DNA of 64,000 nucleotides, from assembly GCA_016718155.1 (NCBI GenBank), contig JADKEH010000006.1, positions 124,001-188,000 of the forward strand. Reading direction: 5' to 3'. The notes beneath the pieces were generated by a model. It was not told the DNA's origin and searched no databases. It saw only the letters and a list, made by a program, of their open reading frames with translations. The stretch comes from Candidatus Rhodoferax randersensis (lineage in GTDB: Bacteria; Pseudomonadota; Gammaproteobacteria; Burkholderiales; Burkholderiaceae_C). Shown here one piece after another: positions 50,004-59,887 of the stretch (position 1 is its first letter; each line of letters begins with the position of its first letter). A program made the translations under genes and the position numbers.

Positions 50004-50954
50004 GTGAAACCCACTGTTGTCAGTGCCGATGTCCTGTTCGAAGCCTTTCGTGGTGCTTTGAAGTGGGAATGGGTGGCCGGCTTGGGTGCCTCGGAGCGGC
50101 GCTTTGACGAAGTCGCCGTGCAGGCGGCCCGATCGGGTGCTGATCTGGTGGGCTACCTCAATTACATCCACCCCTACCGGGTGCAGATCCTGGGTGAGCG
50201 TGAAATCGCCTATTTGACCAGTGCCACGGCTGACGATTGCGCACGCCGCATTGCCCGCATCGTCACGCTGGAGCCCCCGGTGCTGGTGCTGGCCGATGGG
50301 CAGGTGGCGCCCGATTCGCTGCTATCGATGTGTGAACGGGCGCAAATCCCGATGTTCGCCACCGCCGACTCATCGGCCTTCGTGATCGATGTGCTGCGCG
50401 CCTACCTGTCCAAACACTTCGCCGACCGGGAGTCCATGCACGGCGTGTTCATGGACATCCTGGGCTTGGGCGTGTTGATCACCGGCGAGTCGGGCCTGGG
50501 CAAGAGTGAGCTGGGGCTGGAACTGATCTCTCGCGGCAATGGTCTGGTGGCCGACGACGCGGTGGACCTGTTTCGCATCAACCAGACCACCATCGAGGGT
50601 AGCTGTCCCGAGTTGTTACGCAACCTGCTGGAAGTGCGTGGCATTGGCTTGCTCGATATCCGGGCCATCTTCGGCGAGACCGCAGTGCGACGCAAGATGC
50701 GTTTGAAGCTCATCGTGCACCTGGTGCGGCGCGAGACGCTGGAGCGCGAGTACGAGCGCATTCCCTATGAGCCCCTGACGCAGGACATTCTGGGTATTCC
50801 CGTGCGCAAGGTGGTGATTCAGGTGGTGGCCGGGCGCAACATCGCCGTGCTGGTCGAGGCCGCCGTGCGCAACACCATCCTGCAGTTGCGCGGTATCGAT
50901 ACCTACCAGGAATTCGTTGAGCGGCACCGCAAGGCCATGGGTCAGGGCCACTAG
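50004..50954 (+). CDS. hprK: HPr kinase/phosphorylase
   Basis: HprK phosphorylates and dephosphorylates HPr on a serine, linking PTS state to ATP, phosphate and regulation. The 316-residue enzyme has the P-loop [18 protein letters not shown] (about 153-170) and the family signature near [15 protein letters not shown]. Betaproteobacteria carry hprK although they lack most sugar PTS systems. The GTG start at 50004 follows GCGAATCAC and no strong ribosome-binding site. A repeat of the REP-like family follows immediately. Confidence 0.94.
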   Translation: MKPTVVSADVLFEAFRGALKWEWVAGLGASERRFDEVAVQAARSGADLVGYLNYIHPYRVQILGEREIAYLTSATADDCARRIARIVTLEPPVLVLADGQVAPDSLLSMCERAQIPMFATADSSAFVIDVLRAYLSKHFADRESMHGVFMDILGLGVLITGESGLGKSELGLELISRGNGLVADDAVDLFRINQTTIEGSCPELLRNLLEVRGIGLLDIRAIFGETAVRRKMRLKLIVHLVRRETLEREYERIPYEPLTQDILGIPVRKVVIQVVAGRNIAVLVEAAVRNTILQLRGIDTYQEFVERHRKAMGQGH

Positions 50955-50966
50955 CCACTCTGCCCC

Positions 50967-51043
50967 GTGATCGCGAGCGCAGCGTGGCGATCCATGCCGG
51001 ATAGGCCCACGACGGTGGATTGCCGCGCTGCGCTCGCAATGAC
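50967..51043. repeat. REP-like palindromic repeat, second copy
   Basis: GTGATCGCGAGCGCAGCG ... CGCTGCGCTCGCAATGAC form an imperfect palindrome just after hprK. It shares arms (GCGAGCGCAGCG, GGTGGATTGCCGCG) with 32753-32835, so both belong to one dispersed family. Confidence 0.8.
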
Positions 51044-51100
51044 GAACAGGCCCCGCCGTCGGACGCGAAGCGACGTTCTGTCTTCAATTGATTGTCGGGT

Positions 51101-51541
51101 TCAGCGCCGCGGCGTGATCGGACGATTCGGGCACGGCTCCTTGGTGCAGTGGGCGTACAGGCTCAGTGCATGGTCGGCGATGGCAAAGCCCTTGGTCTTG
51201 GCCACCGCGTTCTGGCGTTTTTCAATTTCAGCGTCGTAGAATTCCTCGACTCGACCACAATCGAGGCACACCAGGTGGTCATGGTGCTGGCCTTCATTGA
51301 GCTCGTAGACCGCCTTGCCGCTCTCGAAGTGGCTGCGACTGAGAATGCCGGCCTGCTCGAACTGGGTCAGCACCCGGTACACCGTGGCCAAGCCCACATC
51401 CGAACGATCCTCCAGCAACACCCGAAAGACATCCTCCGCCGTCATGTGACGCTGGCCGCCCTTTTGGAAGATCTCCAGTATCTTCAGTCGCGGTAGCGTG
51501 GCCTTCAGGCCGGTGCTCTTGAGTTCATCGATATTGGTCAT
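51101..51541 (-). CDS. fur: Ferric uptake regulator Fur
   Basis: Fur represses iron-uptake genes when loaded with Fe2+. The 146-residue protein has the winged-helix N-terminus ([32 protein letters not shown]), the metal site [10 protein letters not shown] with a CxxC, and a C-terminal CTKEPC pair. The open frame extends to 51802, but ATG 51541 ([11 protein letters not shown]) gives the conserved start; ATG 51547 would add two residues. It is divergent from bamE, the usual betaproteobacterial arrangement. Confidence 0.96.
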   Translation of the reverse strand: MTNIDELKSTGLKATLPRLKILEIFQKGGQRHMTAEDVFRVLLEDRSDVGLATVYRVLTQFEQAGILSRSHFESGKAVYELNEGQHHDHLVCLDCGRVEEFYDAEIEKRQNAVAKTKGFAIADHALSLYAHCTKEPCPNRPITPRR

Positions 51542-51564
51542 GCACATCATTCCTGATACTTTGC

Positions 51565-51588
51565 GGGACAGACCTTCAGCTCTGTCCC
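51565..51588 (-). promoter_or_regulatory. Hairpin upstream of fur
   Basis: An 8-bp perfect inverted repeat (GGGACAGA 51565-51572 / TCTGTCCC 51581-51588) 24 bp upstream of the fur start. It may be a leader hairpin or a binding site; it has no resemblance to a Fur box. Confidence 0.35.
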
Positions 51589-51683
51589 CAACTGATTGTC
51601 GGATGCTGGCTGTTCCGGGCTGGGCAGGCCCTTGAGACGCCTCAACCGCTACAATGTCGCGATCATATCGCCACACCCTTCCC

Positions 51684-52229
51684 ATGCCTGATTTGCACCT
51701 CCATCGCACCCCGGTCGTTCTGACCCTGGCCGTCTCTTCGGCCATGCTGGGCGCGTGCTCCAGTTTTGATGGCGCCAGTAACCGCATCGCGGGCATCGTC
51801 ACGCCCTATCGCATGGACCTCGTGCAGGGTAATTTTGTCGCCAAGGAGCAAGTCGAGGTGGTCAAGCCCGGGATGACCCGCGGCCAGGTGCGCGAGATAT
51901 TGGGCACGCCCCTGCTGACCAGCGTCTTCCATGCTGACCGTTGGGACTATGTGTTCACCTTCAAGCGCCAGGGTACCGCGCCGCAGCAGCGCAAGGTAAC
52001 CGCCTTCTTCAAGGGTGACGCCCTGGAGCGGCTCGACGCCGACCCCCTGCCGACCGAGACTGAATTCGTGGCCGCTCTGGACTCTGGACGCCGTTCCCGC
52101 CCGGTCCCCCCACTCGAGATGACCGAGGCGCAACTCAAGGCATCGCCGGTTCCGGCCAAGGTGCCCGCCCCCGCTCCACTGCCGCCCTTGCCGGCCAGCT
52201 ATCCGTCTTTGGAGCCGGTCGGTCGCTGA
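51684..52229 (+). CDS. bamE: Outer membrane assembly lipoprotein BamE
   Basis: BamE (SmpA/OmlA) stabilises the BAM complex that inserts beta-barrels into the outer membrane. The 181-residue precursor has a signal peptide and lipobox (MLGACSS), then the SmpA domain ([28 protein letters not shown]) and a Pro/Ala-rich tail longer than in E. coli (113 aa). ATG 51684 is used since it gives a compact signal peptide; a start at 51654 is less likely. dapB follows. Confidence 0.92.
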   Translation: MPDLHLHRTPVVLTLAVSSAMLGACSSFDGASNRIAGIVTPYRMDLVQGNFVAKEQVEVVKPGMTRGQVREILGTPLLTSVFHADRWDYVFTFKRQGTAPQQRKVTAFFKGDALERLDADPLPTETEFVAALDSGRRSRPVPPLEMTEAQLKASPVPAKVPAPAPLPPLPASYPSLEPVGR

Positions 52230-52245
52230 CAGCAGCTTTGGCGTC

Positions 52246-53061
52246 ATGACAGTACCTCGGGCCTACCAGATCGCGGTTGCCGGTGCCACCGGCCGCATGG
52301 GACACATGCTGATCGAGGCGGTCTTGGCCGCTGACGACTGCGTCTTGTCCGGTGCCCTCGACCTGCCTGGTCAACCTGCCATTGGCAACGACGCGACGGC
52401 TTTCCTGGGGCAGACCAGTGCTGTCACCATCACGGCCGACCTGCACACGGGTTTGACGTCGGCTGATGTCCTGATCGATTTCACGCGACCCGAGGGGACC
52501 TTGGCGCATCTTGAGGTGTGCCGTGCCTTGGGTGTCAAGGCGGTGATTGGCACCACCGGGTTCAGTGATGGGCAGAAGGCTCGCATTGCCGAGGTGGCGC
52601 GGGACATCGCGATTGTCATGGCCCCAAACATGAGCGTGGGCGTCAATGTGACCTTCAAACTTCTCGAGATGGCGGCCAAGGCCCTGTCGACGGGTTATGA
52701 CATCGAGGTGATCGAAGCCCATCATCGACACAAGGTCGATGCGCCTTCCGGCACCGCCCTGAGGATGGGCGAGGTGATGGCGAGTGCCTTGGGCCGCGAT
52801 CTGAAGGACTGCGCCGTGTACACGCGCGAAGGCATTACCGGTGCGCGGGACCCTTCGTCGATCGGTTTTGCCACCATTCGAGGCGGCGACATTGTCGGGG
52901 ACCACACCGTCTTGTTCGCCGGCATTGGCGAGCGTATCGAGATCACCCACAAGTCCTCCAGCCGGTCCACCTATGCCCAGGGCAGCCTGCGCGCGGTACG
53001 ATTTCTGGCCGACCACCAGACCGGACTGTTTGATATGGCCGACGTGCTCGGTTTCAAATGA
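52246..53061 (+). CDS. dapB: 4-hydroxy-tetrahydrodipicolinate reductase
   Basis: DapB reduces tetrahydrodipicolinate precursor in lysine and meso-diaminopimelate synthesis with NAD(P)H. The 271-residue protein has the Rossmann motif [12 protein letters not shown], the acid-base His pair in [16 protein letters not shown], and [24 protein letters not shown]. Length matches the family. exbB overlaps its stop by 4 bp. Confidence 0.97.
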   Translation: MTVPRAYQIAVAGATGRMGHMLIEAVLAADDCVLSGALDLPGQPAIGNDATAFLGQTSAVTITADLHTGLTSADVLIDFTRPEGTLAHLEVCRALGVKAVIGTTGFSDGQKARIAEVARDIAIVMAPNMSVGVNVTFKLLEMAAKALSTGYDIEVIEAHHRHKVDAPSGTALRMGEVMASALGRDLKDCAVYTREGITGARDPSSIGFATIRGGDIVGDHTVLFAGIGERIEITHKSSSRSTYAQGSLRAVRFLADHQTGLFDMADVLGFK

Positions 53062-53729
53062 GTCTGTGGGAGATCTTTCAGCAGGGCGATGCGGTCACTC
53101 GGTTGGTGGCGCTGACCCTGCTGGCGATGTCGGTTGGCAGTTGGGTGGTGATTCTGTGGAAAGGCTGGCTGTTGCATCAAAGCCGTGCCGATGTCGCGCG
53201 CAGCACGGCCGCATTCTGGCAGTCCGTTACGGTTGAGGATGCGCTTAAAAAGCTCGAAAGTTTTGATCGGCAGCAACTGGTGCTGCCCTTGATCTTGGCC
53301 ACCCGCCTACAGGCGTCAGGGACGCTGGCCGGGGCCGGAGATCGCGCCCAGCAACTCACCCGTGTCTTGCGCGACGCGCTGCACGGTGTTCTGCGAAAGT
53401 TGCAATTCGGGCAAGTCCTGTTGGCCACCGTCGGCTCCACCGCCCCGTTCGTTGGCTTGCTCGGGACGGTCTGGGGCATTTACCATGCGCTGATCAGCAT
53501 TTCAGGTGCAGGGCAGGTCACGATCGACAAGATTGCAGGTCCGGTGGGCGAGGCCCTGATCATGACTGCCGCCGGGCTGGCGGTGGCTATTCCCGCAGTG
53601 CTGGCGTACAACGTACTGGGCCGCGCCATTGGCGGCATCGAGGCCGATCTGGAGGGTTTCGCGCGCGATTTGCGTGAGCTGGCGTCGCATCCGGTCGGCG
53701 GCTTGGCGCCCGAGGTGGCGGCGCGCTGA
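53058..53729 (+). CDS. exbB: MotA/TolQ/ExbB proton channel protein
   Basis: ExbB forms the pentameric inner membrane proton channel that energises TonB or Tol systems. The 223-residue protein has a first membrane helix (about 12-33), a cytoplasmic domain, and two more helices containing [20 protein letters not shown] and [22 protein letters not shown], the conserved channel signature. It overlaps dapB by 4 bp and precedes exbD by 25 bp. With no tonB or tolA alongside, ExbB versus TolQ remains open; ExbB fits gene order in related genomes. Confidence 0.9.
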   Translation: MSLWEIFQQGDAVTRLVALTLLAMSVGSWVVILWKGWLLHQSRADVARSTAAFWQSVTVEDALKKLESFDRQQLVLPLILATRLQASGTLAGAGDRAQQLTRVLRDALHGVLRKLQFGQVLLATVGSTAPFVGLLGTVWGIYHALISISGAGQVTIDKIAGPVGEALIMTAAGLAVAIPAVLAYNVLGRAIGGIEADLEGFARDLRELASHPVGGLAPEVAAR

Positions 53730-53754
53730 GCGCCGCCCTGGTCGGAGTAGTCCC

Positions 53755-54183
53755 ATGGCATTTGGTCGTCTTGAACGCACCGCCGGGCCTCAGCCCATGA
53801 GCGAGATCAACATGACGCCACTGGTTGATGTGATGCTGGTGCTGGTGGTGATCTTCATCATCACCGCGCCCCTGATGACGAGCTCGATCAAGCTGGACTT
53901 GCCCAAGGCCGAGGCGGCCAAGCCCAACACGGCGCCGGCCTTTGTGTCACTGGTGGTCGATCCGGCGGGGCGGGCCTACTTGCAGGACGCGCCCGTGTCG
54001 CTCGAAGAGTTGGCCAGCCGGCTTGGGCAGACGGCCCGGCAAAACCCAGATACCGAAGTGCAACTGCGCGCCGATGCGGCGGTGCCCTATGGTCGGATTG
54101 TCGAGGTGATGGGCGTGGCCCAGGCCGCTGGTCTGAACCGCATTGGTTTTGTGGCGAACGCCAAAGTACCCGTCAAACCCTAA
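53755..54183 (+). CDS. exbD: ExbD/TolR-family biopolymer transport protein
   Basis: ExbD is the single-helix partner that sits in the ExbB pore. The 142-residue protein has the conserved SEINMTPLVDVMLVLVVIFII, including the essential membrane Asp, and a periplasmic domain with VSLVVDPAGRAYL and RADAAVPYGRIVEVMGVAQAAGL. ATG 53755 is preceded by GGAG. The pair may drive TonB-dependent receptors, including the one at 63208. Confidence 0.92.
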   Translation: MAFGRLERTAGPQPMSEINMTPLVDVMLVLVVIFIITAPLMTSSIKLDLPKAEAAKPNTAPAFVSLVVDPAGRAYLQDAPVSLEELASRLGQTARQNPDTEVQLRADAAVPYGRIVEVMGVAQAAGLNRIGFVANAKVPVKP

Positions 54184-54225
54184 AATCAACTTCGGGCGGT
54201 CATTTTCAGACCGTGCCGCCATCCC

Positions 54226-56934
54226 ATGCAAGACAAATACAAGCACACAGAAGTCGAGCAATCGGCGCAACAGCACTGGCGCGTGCGCGACGCTTACCGC
54301 GTCACCGAAGACCGCTCCAGGAAGAAGTTCTACGCCTGCTCCATGCTGCCCTACCCCAGCGGCAAGCTGCACATGGGGCACGTGCGCAACTACACCATCA
54401 ACGACATGCTGACGCGCTACCTGCGCATGAACGGCTACAACGTGCTGATGCCCATGGGCTGGGACGCCTTTGGCCTGCCCGCCGAGAATGCCGCGTTGAA
54501 GAATGGTGTGCCACCGGCCAAGTGGACCTACGACAACATCGCCCACATGAAGGGCCAGATGCAGGCCATGGGACTGGCTATCGACTGGTCGCGCGAAATT
54601 GCCACTTGCGATCCCAGCTACTACAAGTGGAACCAGTGGCTGTTCCTGAAGATGCTGGAACGCGGCATCGCCTACCGCAAGACCCAGGTTGTGAACTGGG
54701 ACCCGGTAGACCAGACCGTGCTGGCCAACGAGCAGGTGATCGACGGCAAGGGCTGGCGCACGGGCGCCGTGGTCGAAAAGCGCGAGATTCCGGGCTACTA
54801 CCTGAAGATCACCGACTACGCGCAAGAGCTGCTGGAGCACGTGCAGACCGGCCTGCCGGGCTGGCCCGAGCGCGTCAAGCTGATGCAGGAGAACTGGATT
54901 GGCAAAAGCGAGGGTGTGCGTTTTGCCTTTACCCACGACATCAAGGGCGCCGACGGCGCGCTCATCGGCGACGGTCGCATGTACGTCTTCACGACGCGGG
55001 CCGACACCATCATGGGCGTGACTTTCTGCGCGGTGGCGCCAGAGCATCCGCTAGCCGCCCAAGCGGCGCGCGGTAACTCCAAGCTGGCGGGCTTCATCGA
55101 AGAGTGCAAGAAAGGGGGCACCACCGAGGCCGAACTGGCCCTGCGCGAGAAGGTCGGCATGCCCACAGGGTTGTTTGTCACGCATCCGCTCAACGGACAT
55201 CAAATCGAAGTCTGGGTCGGTAACTACGTGTTGATGAGCTACGGCGATGGTGCCGTGATGGGCGTGCCGGCCCACGACGAGCGTGACTTTGTGTTTGCCA
55301 CAAAGTACGGCATCGACATCATCGAAGTGGTGCTGGTCGACGGGCAGGAGTATGACTACGATCATTGGCAGGAGTGGTACGGCGACAAGCAGCGCGGCGT
55401 GACGGTCAACTCCGATAGCTTCAGCGGATTGCGCTATCAGGAGGCGGTCGACGCCGTGGCCCACGCACTGCAACACAAGGGCCTGGGCCAGAAGAAGACC
55501 ACCTGGCGCCTGCGCGACTGGGGCGTGAGCCGCCAGCGCTACTGGGGTACGCCCATCCCCATCATCCACTGCCCGCAACACGGCGCAGTGCCGGTGCCCG
55601 AGAAGGATCTGCCGGTGGTGCTGCCGCAGGATTGCGTGCCAGACGGCACCGGCAACCCGCTGCACAAGCACGAGGGCTTTCACGCCGGCGTGGTGTGCCC
55701 GGTGTGCGGGGCCATAGCCCGGCGCGAGACCGACACCATGGACACCTTCGTGGACTCCAGTTGGTACTACATGCGCTACTGCGATCCCACCAACGCTGAC
55801 AAGATGGTGGCAGAAGGCACGGCCTACTGGATGCGGGATCCCAATGCCGCCACTGGCGGCAGCGGCATGGACCAGTACATCGGCGGTATCGAGCATGCCA
55901 TCCTGCACCTGCTGTACGCGCGCTTCTGGACCAAGGTCATGCGCGACCTTGGATTGGTCAAGGTGGACGAACCCTTTACCAAGCTGCTCACGCAAGGCAT
56001 GGTGCTCAACCACATCTACTCGCGCAAGTCGGACAAGGGCGGCATCGAATATTTCTGGCCGCACGAGGTACAAGACCTGCACGACGACAGCGGCAAGGTG
56101 ACGGGTGCGAAGCTGAAAGAGGCCAAGGGCGAACTGCCCGCTGGCACGCTCATTACCTACGAAGGTCTGGGCACCATGTCCAAATCCAAGAACAACGGCG
56201 TTGACCCGCAGGAATTGATCGAGAAGTACGGCGCCGACACCGCTCGCATCTACACCATGTTCACGGCGCCGCCGGAAGCCACCCTGGAGTGGAACGATGC
56301 CGCCGTGGAGGGCTCCTACCGCTTCATGCGCCGTGTCTGGAATTTTGGCGTCAAGCTCTCCACCATGGATTTCGAGGCGGCCAAGGCCAGTGTGGCGTCG
56401 GTCAAGGCCCTCAATGACATCGCGTTCGGCAAGGAAGCGAAGGCGCTGCGGCTGGAGATGCACAGTGTGCTCAAACAGGTGGACTATGACTACCAGCGCA
56501 TGCAGTACAACACCGTCGTTTCGGGCGCGATGAAGATGATCAACGCGCTTGAAGACTTCAAGGCCCTCGATACGGCCGGGGCCCAAGTGGCATTGGTTGA
56601 AGGTTTTGGCATCCTGCTGCGCTGCCTCTATCCGGTCACGCCGCACATTTCACATGGTCTGTGGAGTGAGCTGGGTTACGCCGCTGTGCTGGGGGACTTG
56701 CTGGACGCACCGTGGCCCAAACCAGACCCGGCGGCGCTGAAGCAGGACGAGATCGAACTGATGCTGCAGATCAATGGCAAGCTGCGTGGGTCCATCCTCG
56801 TGAGTGCTACCGCTAGCAAAGCCGAGATGGAGCAGGCGGCGCTTGCGCACGAGATGTTTGGCAAGCTCTCCAATGGGGCGAAGCCGAAAAAGATCGTGGT
56901 CGTGCCCGGTCGTCTGGTCAACGTGGTGGTCTGA
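54226..56934 (+). CDS. leuS: Leucyl-tRNA synthetase
   Basis: LeuRS charges tRNA-Leu and edits mischarged products. The 902-residue protein has the HIGH-type motif in [15 protein letters not shown] (about 41-55), a large editing domain containing [12 protein letters not shown], and the KMSKS motif as [10 protein letters not shown] (about 648-657), followed by the anticodon-binding domain. It is 42 bp after exbD. lptE starts immediately after its stop, so they are likely cotranscribed. Confidence 0.98.
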   Translation: MQDKYKHTEVEQSAQQHWRVRDAYRVTEDRSRKKFYACSMLPYPSGKLHMGHVRNYTINDMLTRYLRMNGYNVLMPMGWDAFGLPAENAALKNGVPPAKWTYDNIAHMKGQMQAMGLAIDWSREIATCDPSYYKWNQWLFLKMLERGIAYRKTQVVNWDPVDQTVLANEQVIDGKGWRTGAVVEKREIPGYYLKITDYAQELLEHVQTGLPGWPERVKLMQENWIGKSEGVRFAFTHDIKGADGALIGDGRMYVFTTRADTIMGVTFCAVAPEHPLAAQAARGNSKLAGFIEECKKGGTTEAELALREKVGMPTGLFVTHPLNGHQIEVWVGNYVLMSYGDGAVMGVPAHDERDFVFATKYGIDIIEVVLVDGQEYDYDHWQEWYGDKQRGVTVNSDSFSGLRYQEAVDAVAHALQHKGLGQKKTTWRLRDWGVSRQRYWGTPIPIIHCPQHGAVPVPEKDLPVVLPQDCVPDGTGNPLHKHEGFHAGVVCPVCGAIARRETDTMDTFVDSSWYYMRYCDPTNADKMVAEGTAYWMRDPNAATGGSGMDQYIGGIEHAILHLLYARFWTKVMRDLGLVKVDEPFTKLLTQGMVLNHIYSRKSDKGGIEYFWPHEVQDLHDDSGKVTGAKLKEAKGELPAGTLITYEGLGTMSKSKNNGVDPQELIEKYGADTARIYTMFTAPPEATLEWNDAAVEGSYRFMRRVWNFGVKLSTMDFEAAKASVASVKALNDIAFGKEAKALRLEMHSVLKQVDYDYQRMQYNTVVSGAMKMINALEDFKALDTAGAQVALVEGFGILLRCLYPVTPHISHGLWSELGYAAVLGDLLDAPWPKPDPAALKQDEIELMLQINGKLRGSILVSATASKAEMEQAALAHEMFGKLSNGAKPKKIVVVPGRLVNVVV

Positions 56935-57444
56935 GTGGGCACGCTCGGTCGCCGCGCCTGGCTGGGCAGGGGTTTGGGGCTGTTGAGCGTCGGTGCCATG
57001 CTGGGCGCTTGCGGCTTCAAGTTGCGCGGGGACGAGCGCTTCGTGTTTCAGGCCATCACCGTCACGCCCGCGCCGGGCGGTGCGTTGGCGGCGGAGTTGC
57101 GAAGTGCTTTTGCGCGCACGCTGCCTGCGCAGCAGACTGCAGACCCGCAGCGGGCGGTGGTGCTTGATCTGCTTCAGGAGCAGCGCGAGAAGGTGGTTGT
57201 CGGACGTGGCGCGGCTGGCCAGGTGCGCGAGTACCAGCTTCGGATCAAGGCGGTGTTCCGGGTGCGCAGCGCCAACGGCGATGAGTTGATCGCGCCGACT
57301 GAAATCACCCAGCACCGGGACATCAGCTTCAACGAATCGGCGGTGCTGGCCAAGGAGGCCGAAGAGGTGATCCTGTACCGCGACATGCAGCGCGACATCG
57401 TGCGCCAGATTCTGCGTCGGGTGGCCTCGATTCAGGCTCTGTGA
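56935..57444 (+). CDS. lptE: LPS-assembly lipoprotein LptE
   Basis: LptE plugs and folds the LptD channel for lipopolysaccharide export at the outer membrane. The 169-residue precursor begins with GTG directly after the leuS stop, has a signal peptide and lipobox (AMLGACGFKLRG), and the family domain (AAGQVREYQLRIKAVFRV; RDMQRDIVRQILRRVASI). It usually precedes holA; here the next gene is on the opposite strand, so the neighbourhood has changed. Confidence 0.92.
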   Translation: MGTLGRRAWLGRGLGLLSVGAMLGACGFKLRGDERFVFQAITVTPAPGGALAAELRSAFARTLPAQQTADPQRAVVLDLLQEQREKVVVGRGAAGQVREYQLRIKAVFRVRSANGDELIAPTEITQHRDISFNESAVLAKEAEEVILYRDMQRDIVRQILRRVASIQAL

Positions 57445-57471
57445 TGGCCGCGCGCTGAGCGCAGAGCCAAG

Positions 57472-58452
57472 TCAGCGTGGCTTGCGCCGGGTGGCCGGGC
57501 TGGCGCCAGGGCCGGCATCTTGATAGAGGTAGCCGCCGATGGCATCGGTCAGCTTGGCAGCCTGCTCGACGTGATCGGCTCGGCTGACCATCAGTGTGGT
57601 GACCAAGGCTTCAATCACCAGCAGTGCGGCGGTGCAACTGCTGGCCAGTACCGGGTGGGTTGCGCTGGCCAACAGCGTCTCGTCAGCGATGTTCGCCAAA
57701 GGTGATGCCATCGAATCGGTGATGGCGACGAGATAGGCCTTGCGATCGTGTGCGTAACGTGCGAGCTGCACGGCATCGCTGGCGTAGCGGGGTAGCGAGA
57801 TGACGACCAGCACGTCGCCCTTGCCGATGTTCATCAGACGGCCAGCCGCCACTTCCGTGCCCCCGAACTCGACCACGTTGACCACCTGCGGACAGAATGG
57901 CTGCAGGTCCAGCGCCAGCATCGCCGACAAATGCGCGCTGAGGCCAAAACCCACTGTGTACACGCATCTGGCGGCGCTCAGTGTCTTGGCGATGGCGGCC
58001 AGTCGCGCCAGCGGCAGGCCCGAGGCGGTGGCGTGAAGGTTGTTCAGCGACGACTCCAGGCTTTCCGCAATCACCGGATTGCCCAAGCGCGCCAATGCCG
58101 GCTTTCTCCCCACAGCGCCGCGCAACTTCTCAACTGGCTGAAACACCGGTTGCAGTGCGTCCTGCAGCGCCTCGGCCATGCCCGCCCGCAGTGCCGCAAA
58201 CCCCGAGTAGCCCATGGCTCGCGCGAAGCGACTGAGCGTGGCGGTTGATGTTTGGCTGTGACTGGCCAACTCCTCGATGCCCCAGGCGGTGGCGCGCACC
58301 GGGTTGCGCAGCAGGAAGTCCGCCACGCGCCGGTTGGACGCACTGCCATCGCTGAGCGCCTGGCGCAGATCGCGTCCCAGGGGGGAGCTGGCAAAACCGG
58401 CCTCGCCAGATGGGTGCGCGGGGGGTGATTCGGTCTGCATAGATTTTTTCAT
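57472..58452 (-). CDS. MurR/RpiR-family transcriptional regulator
   Basis: A 326-residue regulator with an N-terminal RpiR helix-turn-helix (SASNRRVADFLLRNPVRATAWGIEELASHSQTSTATLSRFARAMGY split across residues about 36-80) and a C-terminal SIS sugar-isomerase-like domain (ARCVYTVGFGLSAHLSAMLA; GDVLVVISLPRYASDAVQLARYA). It is divergent from the cyanophycinase gene with 117 bp between, containing GTGAA-N12-TTCAC, so it probably controls that gene and senses a degradation product. The ligand is unknown; RpiR regulators normally sense phosphosugars. Confidence 0.88.
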   Translation of the reverse strand: MKKSMQTESPPAHPSGEAGFASSPLGRDLRQALSDGSASNRRVADFLLRNPVRATAWGIEELASHSQTSTATLSRFARAMGYSGFAALRAGMAEALQDALQPVFQPVEKLRGAVGRKPALARLGNPVIAESLESSLNNLHATASGLPLARLAAIAKTLSAARCVYTVGFGLSAHLSAMLALDLQPFCPQVVNVVEFGGTEVAAGRLMNIGKGDVLVVISLPRYASDAVQLARYAHDRKAYLVAITDSMASPLANIADETLLASATHPVLASSCTAALLVIEALVTTLMVSRADHVEQAAKLTDAIGGYLYQDAGPGASPATRRKPR

Positions 58453-58463
58453 AACTCATTATA

Positions 58464-58485
58464 GTGAAAATAATGGTACATTCAC
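58464..58485. promoter_or_regulatory. Candidate operator between regulator and cyanophycinase
   Basis: An inverted repeat GTGAA (58464-58468) - 12 bp - TTCAC (58481-58485) in an AT-rich stretch of the divergent promoter region. It is placed to control both genes. Only five bp match per arm, so it may be chance. Confidence 0.45.
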
Positions 58486-58569
58486 GCCTTTCCGTAGGGT
58501 CGTCAAAACCAGCCAGGCGGGTCGCCGCCAAGCCGGGCACCTGCGCATTTTCAGCGATGGCACCCATGT

Positions 58570-59859
58570 ATGAACGCTTTTCGACTTGTGATGATCGGTG
58601 TGGCGAGTCTGGCCATGTTGGCTAACGCTGCCAAGTCCCCTGCTGCGGTCCCCGCCGCCGAGCGCGGTGTCGCCGCGCCTGGTTCAGGCGCGGGTATCGC
58701 CGTCGTGATGGGTGGTGCCATGCGGGATGACAACCATGAGGTGTGGCAGCGCATCGTTGACCTGGCCGGGGGCCACGGGGCGCGCTTTGTCGTGTTCACT
58801 TCGGCCTCCGAGCAGCCGGCTCAATCGGCCGCCTACATTGTTGCCAACCTGCAGCGCCACGGCGCCGTGGCGGAGTTCGTGCCGGTGGCGCCCTTGCTGG
58901 CGGGCAGCGACTACCGCCTGGCCGCGCGGGACCCATCACTGGTGGCCAAGGTTCGGGCAGCGCGCGGCATCTACTTCGGGGGTGGCGCGCAGGAGCGCCA
59001 CACCCTGGCCCTGCTTGACGAGAGCGGCGCTCCAACGCCGATCCTGGCGGCGATCTGGGAGGTGTACCGCGCGGGTGGTGTGGTGGCCGGCAGCAGCGCC
59101 GGTGCGGCGATCATGAGCAGCACCATGTTTCGGGACGCGCCGGACGTACTGGCCGCGCTCAAGCACGGTCTGACTGAAGGCAAGGGGCAGGAGATTGACC
59201 GAGGGTTGGGCTTTGTCGGTGAGCGAGTAGTGGTTGACCAGCACTTTCTCAAGCGCGGCCGGCTGGGCCGATTGCTGCCCCTGATGGTGCAAAAGGGCTA
59301 CACGCTCGGCGTCGGGGTTGACGAGAACACGGCCGCCGTATTCCAGCAGGGCAGCTTGGAGGTAATCGGCGGCAGCGGCGTGTTGATAGCCGATTTGGCG
59401 GCAGCCACACAGGCGACCCTTGCACCGGCATTGTCACTGCGCAACGTACGCCTGAGCTACCTTGAGCGGGGCGATCACTACGACATGCAGCGTCGCAAAG
59501 CCACGCCCGCAACTGGCAAGACCAAGGATTCGGGCTCGCCGCGCGCGTCGTCGCCGGCCGGATCATCGCCTGCGTTGGAGCCCTTCATGCCGGATGTTCT
59601 GGGCGACACCAGGATCGCGCACCTGATGGTGGCGCTGCTCGACAGCGGCGCGACACAGGCGATCGGTCTGGCGTTCGACCCGCGGGCCAGTCGCCAAGCC
59701 GACCTCGGCTTTGAGTTTCGTCTGCGTCGGGGCGTCGACACAGCGGCCTACCGCAGTCGAGTCTCTGATGTGCCGCGCTACACCGTGCTCAACGTCGAGC
59801 TCGACGTGACCCCGGTACGCATGGCCGCGCCCTTGTACACGCCGTTGGCGCCCCGTTAG
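58570..59859 (+). CDS. Exported cyanophycinase (CphE-like, peptidase S51)
   Basis: Cyanophycinases are serine exopeptidases that hydrolyse cyanophycin, a polymer of aspartate with arginine side chains, to beta-Asp-Arg. The 429-residue protein has an N-terminal export signal (VMIGVASLAMLANA), the S51 nucleophile Ser176 (AGSSAGAA), His225 (VVDQHFLKRG) and Glu252 (GVDENTA) in the order expected from cyanobacterial CphB. A C-terminal region of about 120 residues exceeds the intracellular enzyme, as in secreted bacterial forms. Followed by regulatory and arginine-catabolic genes. Secretion to periplasm or medium is not resolved. Confidence 0.88.
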   Translation: MNAFRLVMIGVASLAMLANAAKSPAAVPAAERGVAAPGSGAGIAVVMGGAMRDDNHEVWQRIVDLAGGHGARFVVFTSASEQPAQSAAYIVANLQRHGAVAEFVPVAPLLAGSDYRLAARDPSLVAKVRAARGIYFGGGAQERHTLALLDESGAPTPILAAIWEVYRAGGVVAGSSAGAAIMSSTMFRDAPDVLAALKHGLTEGKGQEIDRGLGFVGERVVVDQHFLKRGRLGRLLPLMVQKGYTLGVGVDENTAAVFQQGSLEVIGGSGVLIADLAAATQATLAPALSLRNVRLSYLERGDHYDMQRRKATPATGKTKDSGSPRASSPAGSSPALEPFMPDVLGDTRIAHLMVALLDSGATQAIGLAFDPRASRQADLGFEFRLRRGVDTAAYRSRVSDVPRYTVLNVELDVTPVRMAAPLYTPLAPR

Positions 59860-59887
59860 CCGGTCGCAGGTAACGGGACTGTCGGCG

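Noticed and set aside
55051..56646. Long minus-strand open frame (531 aa) opposite leuS
   Set aside because: Shadow of leuS; no family motifs and no ribosome-binding site.
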